Part shown: one piece after another, positions 30,085-37,691 of the stretch
Layout of the letters: the number at the start of each line of letters is the position of its first letter
Numbering within the stretch: position 1 is the first letter of the stretch
NCBI GenBank assembly: GCA_030621085.1
Contig: JAUXIJ010000029.1
Coordinates: forward strand, 1-39,118
Length of the DNA: 39,118 bases
Source of the DNA: Candidatus Cloacimonadota bacterium
GTDB lineage: Bacteria > Cloacimonadota > Cloacimonadia > Cloacimonadales > TCS61
Direction of reading: 5' to 3'
Program-made: the position numbers and the translations under genes
Notes under the pieces: model-generated
What the model was told of the DNA's origin: nothing
Database searches by the model: none
What the model saw: the letters and a program-made list of their open reading frames with translations, nothing else

Positions 30085-32622
30085 TCATTTCAACAGCAAA
30101 CATTTCCTGCTAATCTCAATTTCACCAGATTTTAATCGATATAAATATATTCCGCTGGAAACAGGCTGGTTGTTTTCATCCGTTCCATCCCAAGTAACAG
30201 AATCTCTCGTTCCCAAACCTGCTTGCCAGGTCGTAGCTTCATGCGAAGACTGGTTTGGGAACGCTATGAGTGTTTTCACTTTTTGACCTTTCAGATTATA
30301 AATTATCAATTCGATGTTTTCAGTGTTTTCGGTGTTTAATGAAAAAGAAATCGTCGTAGTTGGGTTAAATGGATTGGGGTAGTTAGTGAGAAGCTGTGTA
30401 TCAGATACAATCAGATCATCTGCACCCGTTTCTGGATATAATGCAAAATCGACTGTAGTCGTTTGATTCTCCAGTACAATTACATAATCGAAAGTGAGAT
30501 CACAATATCCCTCTGCCGTACAGGTCAAACCATCGTATACACCAACAGGGATGTTTTCCAATAAATATGCACCATTATATCCTGTTGAATCGGAAAAACT
30601 TCCGAGAGAAACACAAGCACCTTCGATCGGATCACCTGAGTAAAAATCAGTTACAATTCCATCAATATTTCCAACCGGTAATAAATCCTCATCCTGAAAG
30701 ATAAGGAATGCAGAATCAGTGGTAACAAACAAATAATTATCCTGCACAGCAACATTATAACAGCATCCGGGAATTGGGTATGATTCCAAATGAACAGGTA
30801 TCTCAGGATCGGAAATATCGAATTTCATTAAATCATATTCGGCAATATAAAGATAATCACCTGTAACACAAATACCCGTTGCACCGGTTACATCATCATA
30901 AGTACAAATTATTTCCGGGTTATTAATATCAGCAATATCTATGATCTGGAAATGCTGATCACAAACGAGATACAATAGATTTTCCCGAACAACTATATCT
31001 CTCGCATAATTACAAACAGTTGTTATGGTAGTTACCAACTGTGGGTTCGAGACATCATTTATGTTTATTACCCATAAAGTATAAGCACCGTCTTCGGCAA
31101 TGAAGGCATATCCGCTATCGACACAAATCCTGAGAGCGTTGCCGCTGAGAGTTAAAGAACCTTCCAGGGATGGATTTGACGGATCCTGTAAGTCTAATAT
31201 TTTAAAAACATCACCATCCAAAATATAAACTAACAAATCTTCTGCATAAATATCTTTGGCAGCAGATGGATATTCTCCGGCAAATTGCGGAGCATCAGGA
31301 TCGATTACATCGATTACAGTGAAAGTGGGTGTCCAATCGATATTATCCTGCATAAAAACATAATTATCTTTTACGTCGAGATTATTGGGCATTGCCCAGA
31401 GATCCAATGCATATTCTCCTCTTAAAAAGGGATTTTCAAACTCACTAATATCAATTATCTTTAATCCTCCGGGGATTAAATAAATTTCTCCCATATCTGC
31501 AAGATAAGCAAAGTCCTGATTTACTTTTACTTCCTGAAGCCAATATGGTCTTTGCAGACTCCCTTCCAAAAATGTGTTGGAAGGAACTTGAACATTCAAT
31601 ATTTCTAGAAAGGATGTTTCGGATGAAAACAGATAATTTCCATCAAGAAACAATGATCTCACATTATCAAACGTAGAAAAACTCTGAGCAATAAACGGAG
31701 AATTCAGATTAGAAATATCGATAACATCCATATTGTCTGATGCAACGAAAGCATAATTTCCTTCAACTTTAACATCGTGCGCAGAACCGGATGTTGAAAT
31801 TTGCGATTTAAAAACAGGATTCAGCGGATTAGTTACATCAACTATCTCAAGACCATTATTGTGATCTGCAATGAATGCATATCCATTTAAAAACGCAACA
31901 TTATTTCCATAACCCGGAGTGCTATAGTTTGAAACGAAAACAGGATCTTCCGGAACTGTGATATCCAATATAGTAAGCCCGATATTTGCTGTGTCAGAAA
32001 TATAGGCATAATTTGCTTCAATATCTATCCCGACCGCTCCCGGCAGTGAGTAAAAGCCGATTGAATCCGGTTGAGCGGGATCTGTGATATATAGAACCAT
32101 CAAACCTGATCCGTCAACCACATAAAGAATTGGATCAGATAAAAATAAAGTGTGTGCTCTTTGCAGAAGATATGTCGAAACAAGTTCCATATTGTTTATA
32201 TCAACAATTCTTACACCGTCTTTATCACCGATATAAGCATAGTCACTTTCTACGATGATATCATTTGTACCAGTTATGCCTTTGCTTCCACAAGGAATGT
32301 ATAACTCTGAAATAACTTCCGGATTTGAAATATCAGAAATATCCAGGTGGCAGAGACCGTTATTGAATGAAGCCCACACATCGGTTCCGGTTGAGAATAC
32401 ATCCGTAAGTGCCGACCACATACAACTTCCCACATATTCGATGGTCTCTTCTCTCGTATTCCGATTTGCAGGATCGATATCTGTTTTCCAACCATACGGG
32501 AATTCGTTATTTACATTCTTTTGGAAAACATTCGGGTTGGTAGAAGCGATAATCGTTGAAGTTAAAATTATAAAAAATAAAAACAGAACTATTGTATTCA
32601 ACAACTTCTTTTTATTAAACAT
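30085..32622 (-). CDS. T9SS-sorted secreted protein with LVIVD propeller repeats and a carboxypeptidase-regulatory-like domain
   Basis: An 845-residue exported protein. The signal peptide ends near residue 26 (STIIAS). Residues about 60-670 hold roughly thirteen LVIVD-type repeats (Y-A-Y-I-x-D-x-x-G-L-x-I-x-D-I-x-x-P-x-x-P), which fold as a propeller. A 75-residue CarboxypepD_reg-like beta-sandwich follows (GNIDGIVTDFYSGDPIEGACVSLG). The T9SS type-A sorting domain has LTNYPNPFNPTTTISF, YNLKGQKVKTL and a final KCLLLK. The sorting domain carries about 12 extra residues encoded by a 62-bp palindrome. It is a paralogue of the protein at 34661. AGGAGG stands seven bases before the start. It probably sits on the cell surface; the ligand is unknown. 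Confidence 0.9.
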   Translation of the reverse strand: MFNKKKLLNTIVLFLFFIILTSTIIASTNPNVFQKNVNNEFPYGWKTDIDPANRNTREETIEYVGSCMWSALTDVFSTGTDVWASFNNGLCHLDISDISNPEVISELYIPCGSKGITGTNDIIVESDYAYIGDKDGVRIVDINNMELVSTYLLQRAHTLFLSDPILYVVDGSGLMVLYITDPAQPDSIGFYSLPGAVGIDIEANYAYISDTANIGLTILDITVPEDPVFVSNYSTPGYGNNVAFLNGYAFIADHNNGLEIVDVTNPLNPVFKSQISTSGSAHDVKVEGNYAFVASDNMDVIDISNLNSPFIAQSFSTFDNVRSLFLDGNYLFSSETSFLEILNVQVPSNTFLEGSLQRPYWLQEVKVNQDFAYLADMGEIYLIPGGLKIIDISEFENPFLRGEYALDLWAMPNNLDVKDNYVFMQDNIDWTPTFTVIDVIDPDAPQFAGEYPSAAKDIYAEDLLVYILDGDVFKILDLQDPSNPSLEGSLTLSGNALRICVDSGYAFIAEDGAYTLWVININDVSNPQLVTTITTVCNYARDIVVRENLLYLVCDQHFQIIDIADINNPEIICTYDDVTGATGICVTGDYLYIAEYDLMKFDISDPEIPVHLESYPIPGCCYNVAVQDNYLFVTTDSAFLIFQDEDLLPVGNIDGIVTDFYSGDPIEGACVSLGSFSDSTGYNGAYLLENIPVGVYDGLTCTAEGYCDLTFDYVIVLENQTTTVDFALYPETGADDLIVSDTQLLTNYPNPFNPTTTISFSLNTENTENIELIIYNLKGQKVKTLIAFPNQSSHEATTWQAGLGTRDSVTWDGTDENNQPVSSGIYLYRLKSGEIEISRKCLLLK
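30202..30263 (-). repeat. 62-bp palindrome inside the sorting domain of the 845-residue protein
   Basis: On the minus strand: arm CGTTCCCAAACC, a 32-base core that starts AGTCTTCGCA, arm GGTTTGGGAACG, then AGAGAT. The arms pair perfectly over 12 bases. It encodes FPNQSSHEATTWQAGLGTRD in frame, which the sorting domains at 34661 and 37692 lack. An inner CTTC-GCAT-GAAG hairpin is possible. The layout matches the intergenic palindrome at 21565. Confidence 0.8.
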
Positions 32623-32648
32623 AATATTTCCTCCTTTAAAATTAACCT

Positions 32649-32764
32649 TGTTCCAATGCTCCCGCGTTGGAATGCATTGTTTCTGCTCCTGCGGGCGAAA
32701 TATGTCCTTAGACTTTAACCGTTCCGAAGGTTAAGAAATGATAGAAGTCACATAACCTTCGGAA
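32649..32764. repeat. Palindromes between the 622- and 845-residue protein genes
   Basis: TTCCAATGC-TCCC-GCGTTGGAA (32651-32672, one wobble pair), a poorer TTTCTGC-TCCT-GCGGGCGAAA (32680-32700), and a perfect 12-bp pair TTCCGAAGGTTA / TAACCTTCGGAA (32722-32733 and 32753-32764) with a 19-base loop. The stretch ends 13 bases before the stop of the 622-residue protein gene and could structure the 3' end of its mRNA. Confidence 0.65.
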
Positions 32765-32776
32765 GGTCATATATCA

Positions 32777-34645
32777 TTATTTCAAAAGCAACATTCTTTT
32801 AGTTTCGGAAAAGTTATTTCCTGATTTTAATCGATATAAATATATTCCGCTGGAAACAGTCTGATTGTTTTCATCAGTTCCATCCCAAGTAACAGAATCT
32901 CTCGTTCCCAAACCTGCTTGCCAGGTCGTAGCTTCATGCGAAGACTGGTTTGGGAACGCTATGAGTGTTTTAACTTTTTGCCCTTTCAAATTATAAATCA
33001 CCAATTCCGTGTCCTCCGCATCCTCTGCGGTGAGATTAAAAGTAATCGTCGTAGTGGGGTTGAAAGGGTTGGGGTAATTCTGAGAAAGTTTTAAAACATT
33101 AGAGATGGCATTATAATTATCTTCAATTGATGTTGGATTCAAGGTATTATGATATAAAACATTTTGACCAACTTCGCCAACTGAACTACCAGTATTTGCG
33201 ATTAATATATCGATATCATTATCATTCTGGTGGTCAAATAAAGCACATGAAACACTGAAATCTAAATTCGTTGGAAGTAATGAAGAGGTATCAATGAATG
33301 TTCCATCACCATTATTTTTTAGAAGAATATCAAAATAAGGCTCACCAAGCTGAACTCTTATCATAAATAAGTCAGGAAATTCATCATCATCAAGCAAACC
33401 AAATTGAGAATCATTGAACCATCCGTAAAGATATGGTAAACTACCATAAAAAACAGAATAATATCCATTGCCATCATTTGAAAGAAGTCTAACTTGCTGG
33501 CTAGGTGGATTAAAACCCAATCCGACTTCTAAAATATCTAAATCTCCATCATTATCAATATCACTGATAGCTAAATCTCTGGTATCTGGATCATCCTCTT
33601 CAGGCATCCTTAACTCGGTTTCATCGCTAAAGAATCCATCACCTGTGTTGTAATAACAAGCATTCTGACCACTTAATGTATCAATTACATTGCCGTATGC
33701 ATCATAGATTATTATTTCCATATTTGCAAAAATAATATCATATAAATCATCATTATCGATATCTGTTGTTATCAATTCAAAAAAACCATAATTGTCAGTA
33801 TTAGGTAACCTTCCAAGTGAATCTTGAATAAAAAAACCATTTCCATTATTAAGCCAAATTTCAGGTAGAATATTTAGATAAAATGTCGAGTCAGGTTCAC
33901 TTACAACATTTACAATAAGATCAATGGATTGATTAACACCGAGTTTTGCAGCTTCAGCAAAATATGCGAAATCAGGATAATTAAGCTGAGGAAGTCTTTC
34001 AGTGCTCTCATCAGTAAAAACACCTGTTCCGTCATTGATAAGAAGTCCAGCAGGAAGATAATATAAACTGGAAGAATAACCTGTAAGAAAAATATCAATA
34101 TCATTATCAGAATCTATATCAAATAACTCAATATCATAACAGGGAGCTTGTAAATCCGGTATTCTAATATCTGTTTCATCAATAAAATTCCCATTAGGAG
34201 TTTGAATCCAGATTCGTGGACGAGAATCTATACTTTCATCATAATTCAAAATAGAAAAGACAATATCATTTCTTCCATCTTCATTCATATCTGCAATTTC
34301 AATGTCACCAGCATCCCATTCATAAAGTGGCAAATATTCATCTGTAACATCTTCATAGCCAAATTCATCTCTTTGAAAAGGTATTGGAGGAGAGTTAGTT
34401 AAGTGATTTGGAAAAATAAAGTACATTCCAGCAGGGACATCAATTTCTTCACCATCTCTAGATAATATTTTTGAGGATGGTAACAATATAGATTGAATCT
34501 TTTCAGGATGTTGAGATATTTGCATACTTCCAATTAAAATTCCATTAATATTATAGAGATTACAATAATGACTATTTTCTATTGCGTTGAGAAGATGACA
34601 TACATTAAACATTAATGCAAAAATTATTATTTTTCTGCAGTTCAT
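32777..34645 (-). CDS. T9SS-sorted secreted FG-GAP/VCBS repeat protein
   Basis: A 622-residue exported protein with a signal peptide at about 1-21 (LLNAIEN follows). Six calcium-binding loops of the DxDxDGxxDI type are spread along residues about 110-500: IADMNEDGRNDIV, LFDIDSDNDIDIF, TTDIDNDDLYDII, ISDIDNDGDLDIL, LLDDDEFPDLF and LFDHQNDNDIDIL. This is the FG-GAP/VCBS (integrin-alpha-like) propeller pattern. The C-terminus is a T9SS type-A sorting domain, with YPNPFNPTTTITF and a final RMLLLK, and carries the same extra palindrome-coded block as the neighbouring 845-residue protein. GGAG precedes the start. It should bind calcium and act outside the cell, in adhesion or polymer contact. Confidence 0.9.
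   Translation of the reverse strand: MNCRKIIIFALMFNVCHLLNAIENSHYCNLYNINGILIGSMQISQHPEKIQSILLPSSKILSRDGEEIDVPAGMYFIFPNHLTNSPPIPFQRDEFGYEDVTDEYLPLYEWDAGDIEIADMNEDGRNDIVFSILNYDESIDSRPRIWIQTPNGNFIDETDIRIPDLQAPCYDIELFDIDSDNDIDIFLTGYSSSLYYLPAGLLINDGTGVFTDESTERLPQLNYPDFAYFAEAAKLGVNQSIDLIVNVVSEPDSTFYLNILPEIWLNNGNGFFIQDSLGRLPNTDNYGFFELITTDIDNDDLYDIIFANMEIIIYDAYGNVIDTLSGQNACYYNTGDGFFSDETELRMPEEDDPDTRDLAISDIDNDGDLDILEVGLGFNPPSQQVRLLSNDGNGYYSVFYGSLPYLYGWFNDSQFGLLDDDEFPDLFMIRVQLGEPYFDILLKNNGDGTFIDTSSLLPTNLDFSVSCALFDHQNDNDIDILIANTGSSVGEVGQNVLYHNTLNPTSIEDNYNAISNVLKLSQNYPNPFNPTTTITFNLTAEDAEDTELVIYNLKGQKVKTLIAFPNQSSHEATTWQAGLGTRDSVTWDGTDENNQTVSSGIYLYRLKSGNNFSETKRMLLLK
32897..32958 (-). repeat. 62-bp palindrome inside the sorting domain of the FG-GAP protein
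   Basis: Identical over its full length to the palindrome at 30202-30263, including both 12-bp arms and the AGAGAT tail, and in the same frame. The similarity extends into the flanking sorting-domain DNA on both sides (about 32823-32990 against 30116-30295) with only scattered changes. Confidence 0.8.
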
Positions 34646-34660
34646 AACTTACTCCTTTCT

Positions 34661-36922
34661 TTATTTCAACAGCAAACATTTTTTTGTAGCCACCACTTTT
34701 TCCGATATTTTTAACTGATAAAAATAAATTCCACTTCCAACAGCGAGATTATTTTCATCTTTCCCATCCCAAATCACTGTGTGTTGACCTGCTGAAAGCT
34801 GATTGCTGACGAGCTGTTTTACTTTCTGCCCTTTAATGTTGTAAATATCAAGGGTCACAAACGAGGACGTTTGTGTTACGGAAAAAGAAATCGTTGTAGT
34901 GGGGTTGAAGGGATTTGGATAATTTGTGAGTTCACACTCAGTTACACCGCAGGTAGAATTATAATCATCAATGCTTCCAACAAGTTCATTCTTGAGAATT
35001 TGAAAAGAACAATCAGTAGAGACATACAGATGATCATTTGCATAAGTTACACCTCTGCACCAGCCTGCGGTTTGAAAGAATTCCTCACGAAAAGGAGCAT
35101 TGGGATTGCTCACATCTATTTCCAGGAAACCACCTATCATATTTGTAATATAAGCATAATCTCCATTCACATAGATATTTGAATAATTGGAAAGATCATC
35201 ATCAAAATATGAGCCGATGATCTGAGGAGCATTGATAATACTGATGTCAACTATCTGTAGTTGTTCCTGAGAAACAACATAAAGTAAATCTTCCACAGTA
35301 AAAATACCTGTTACTTCTCCGGCAGCAGTAAAAGAAGTAACCATTTGTGGATTTAAAGCATCACTTACGTTCACGATCCATACTTCACCCACAGAATCTC
35401 CAATAAAAGCATATCCGTTATCTACATATATTTTACTACCATCTTCAGTGCCGAGAGTTATAGAACTTATTAATAAAGGATTTGAGGGAACCTGCAGATC
35501 CGTTATCTGAAGAGTGTTACTTACCGCAAGATATGTGTATGGATCGCCGGCAAATAGATCCTCTACAGCTGCCGCATATTCTCCGGCATACACCGGAAGA
35601 TCAGGATTACTAACATCCACGATCTCAACGATTTCATTCATAATATCCGGAATATATGCATAGTTATCTTTGACAGCAAGTATGAAACTGAAACTGGGAA
35701 ATCCTATAGAATAATTTCCCCTGGGATATGGATTATAAGGATCACTTATATCAATAATATTAAGTCCGCTATTAAACCAATCTCCCATATCTACTATGTA
35801 AGCAAAATCTCCCGAGACCTTGATTCCCCGTGAATAATAAACTTCTACATCGATGCTTCCCTCAAGTGAGAAGTTCAATGGATCTTGCACATCCTGTATT
35901 TGTATAGAATTAGGTCCAACTTCAAACAATCTGTTTCCATCTATAAAAAGGTTTCCGCTTCTTCCATAGCTCACCGCTACAAAAGGAAGTTCCGGATCAG
36001 TTATATCTATCACAGCGATCTCGGAAGGAGTTGACACAGACACAACAACATATTGGGCATCAATCATTGCTACACGCATTACCGATCCGTCAAAATCGAT
36101 ATTTGAGACCGGGGATGGATTCAAAGGATCATATACATCCACTATATTAAAACCACTCGAGCCAGAAGCCAGATAAGCATATCCATTTTCTACGATAAGC
36201 TTATTCGTACAACAAATATCGGTTAGCTCAGAAATAAAGGTGGGATTTTCGGGAGTTGAAATATCGAGGATAGTAAGCCCCGCTCCTGCTGTAGATGAAA
36301 CATAAGCATGATTGCCGACTATATCGAGTCCCACGGCGCCTGCTTTCTCATAAAAGCCAATAGAATCCGGCTGGGCAGGATCCTGTACATCCAATACCCA
36401 GAAGCCTGTTCCATCAACCACGTAAAGATTAGAACCCCTGAGATACAAACTGTGTGCCCTTTTCAGCGAGTAGGTGGAGATAAGTTCCATATCGTTTATG
36501 TTAATTATTCTCACGCCTTCGTGGTCGCCTATATAAGCATAATCTCCTTCTACCAGGATATCATTCACACCCATTATCTGACCCTGTTTCAAAGTATAAA
36601 ACGGGGTATATATCCTGGAAAGAAATACGGGGTTTGAAATATCTGATATGTCGATAAACCAGAGTCCATCACCGAACGAACACCAGACGCTGTCACCGGT
36701 TACAAATACGTCGCTCATGCATTGCCACATACAACTTCCTACGTGCTGGATAGTTCCATTTTCCCTGGAATCTGTGGGTTCTATAAAATTCCCTTCAGGT
36801 ACTACCCATCCATCCGGAAGGCTCTTGTCTTTTGTAATTTCCTCAACCGGAATATCAAATGCCACGAGGGAAATGGTAAGTGAAATGATCAATACGCTAA
36901 ACATAATAACTTTTTTTTTCAT
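34661..36922 (-). CDS. T9SS-sorted secreted protein with LVIVD propeller repeats
   Basis: A 753-residue paralogue of the protein at 30085. The signal peptide ends near residue 22. The shared N-terminal block is HVGSCMWQCMSDVFVTGDSVW (compare GSCMWSALTDVFSTGTDVW there). About a dozen LVIVD-type repeats follow (for example HAYVSSTAGAGLTILDISTPENP, YAYLASGSSGFNIVDVYDPLNP). It lacks the carboxypeptidase-regulatory-like domain. The sorting domain follows directly, with LTNYPNPFNPTTTISFSVTQ, YNIKGQKVKQL and final KCLLLK, and has no palindrome-coded extra block. AGGAGG precedes the start. The two LVIVD genes flank the FG-GAP gene, so this looks like a locally duplicated surface-protein cluster. Confidence 0.9.
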   Translation of the reverse strand: MKKKVIMFSVLIISLTISLVAFDIPVEEITKDKSLPDGWVVPEGNFIEPTDSRENGTIQHVGSCMWQCMSDVFVTGDSVWCSFGDGLWFIDISDISNPVFLSRIYTPFYTLKQGQIMGVNDILVEGDYAYIGDHEGVRIININDMELISTYSLKRAHSLYLRGSNLYVVDGTGFWVLDVQDPAQPDSIGFYEKAGAVGLDIVGNHAYVSSTAGAGLTILDISTPENPTFISELTDICCTNKLIVENGYAYLASGSSGFNIVDVYDPLNPSPVSNIDFDGSVMRVAMIDAQYVVVSVSTPSEIAVIDITDPELPFVAVSYGRSGNLFIDGNRLFEVGPNSIQIQDVQDPLNFSLEGSIDVEVYYSRGIKVSGDFAYIVDMGDWFNSGLNIIDISDPYNPYPRGNYSIGFPSFSFILAVKDNYAYIPDIMNEIVEIVDVSNPDLPVYAGEYAAAVEDLFAGDPYTYLAVSNTLQITDLQVPSNPLLISSITLGTEDGSKIYVDNGYAFIGDSVGEVWIVNVSDALNPQMVTSFTAAGEVTGIFTVEDLLYVVSQEQLQIVDISIINAPQIIGSYFDDDLSNYSNIYVNGDYAYITNMIGGFLEIDVSNPNAPFREEFFQTAGWCRGVTYANDHLYVSTDCSFQILKNELVGSIDDYNSTCGVTECELTNYPNPFNPTTTISFSVTQTSSFVTLDIYNIKGQKVKQLVSNQLSAGQHTVIWDGKDENNLAVGSGIYFYQLKISEKVVATKKCLLLK

Positions 36923-36972
36923 TTTTTCCTCCTCTAATTATAAGTTTTTTCTAACATTTCAAAAACCAATTT

Positions 36973-37007
36973 GAACTCGACTCGAGTTCGTTAACCCGAG
37001 TCGGGTT
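36973..37007. repeat. Two adjacent palindromes with complementary pentaloops GACTC and GAGTC
   Basis: GAACTC-GACTC-GAGTTC (36973-36989) and AACCC-GAGTC-GGGTT (36993-37007). An alternative fold joins them: CGACTCG at 36978-36984 with CGAGTCG at 36997-37003. It lies between the 181-residue membrane protein gene and the LVIVD protein gene on the same strand. Confidence 0.75.
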
Positions 37008-37023
37008 CATACATAGAAACACT

Positions 37024-37569
37024 TTATTTCACATAACTCTTTTTATATAATTTCTTATAAAAGTCAATCCAAATTACTAATGCACTGATAATTAGAATTG
37101 AATATAATACTGCTGTCCTATGAAATTTAGGATAATAAAAATCAGTGTAATTGATCAGCAGCCACATTATTGTCGATACAATCCCTGCAAAAACCAGAGT
37201 TCTTGATAACCAGTATCCCATTAAGTAATTCAACCGCTTAATATCTTTTGGAAATTTGTAAAGAATCGAAAACCAACTATCTTTCTTTCCCAAATAAACA
37301 TAGGTCATAAATTCGCTGAATTTGAGTCCTTTTTCAGAAGGCAAGAGATCATATTTTTTGAATGTGTTGATGTATAAAGCATAAAATGTATAGAGCAGTA
37401 CTCCTATTATGATAAATAAAAGAGGTCCCCAGTTCAATCCGAAAATTGAAACAAGCGGATTTGCTTCTTTACTGAGATCGGGAGTAAATTGCGATGTAGC
37501 ATACACATCGTAAGCTCTGGATAATATTATCCAAATTGTGATTGAAGTGAATTTGATTACTTTTTTCAT
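37024..37569 (-). CDS. Multi-pass membrane protein of unknown function
   Basis: A 181-residue protein with AAGGTG seven bases before the start. Hydrophobic segments lie at about 7-20, 48-70, 124-140 and 152-169. The first is followed by YDVYATSQFTPDLSKEANPLVSIFGLNWGPLL, a charged motif (D, T/S, E-A-N-P-L) of the type found at the start of some uncharacterised membrane protein families with a DxxTT and EANP signature. A basic cytoplasmic loop lies in the middle (KDSWFSILYKFPKDIKRLN). Function cannot be inferred. It stands between two T9SS cargo genes on the same strand but has no sorting domain. Confidence 0.7.
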   Translation of the reverse strand: MKKVIKFTSITIWIILSRAYDVYATSQFTPDLSKEANPLVSIFGLNWGPLLFIIIGVLLYTFYALYINTFKKYDLLPSEKGLKFSEFMTYVYLGKKDSWFSILYKFPKDIKRLNYLMGYWLSRTLVFAGIVSTIMWLLINYTDFYYPKFHRTAVLYSILIISALVIWIDFYKKLYKKSYVK

Positions 37570-37584
37570 TTTACACCTTTGCTA

Positions 37585-37680
37585 AACTTGACACAAGTCT
37601 AAAAGATCTTGTGTTAAGTTGAACTGTTTTCAACTTAAGTCAAGATTGTCCAGCAGCGACCGGACAACTTGACTCAAGTT
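37585..37680. repeat. Three palindromes between the beta-helix protein gene and the membrane protein gene
   Basis: First: AACTTGACACAAG with CTTGTGTTAAGTT (37585-37620, one wobble in 13 pairs). Second: AAGTTGAA-CTGTT-TTCAACTT (37616-37636, perfect, sharing bases with both neighbours). Third: AACTTAAGTCAAG and TTGTCC paired with GGACAA and CTTGACTCAAGTT (37632-37680, about 18 pairs with one mismatch and one bulge). Because they overlap, the second excludes full formation of the others. Confidence 0.75.
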
Positions 37681-37691
37681 TTAGTTTCCAA

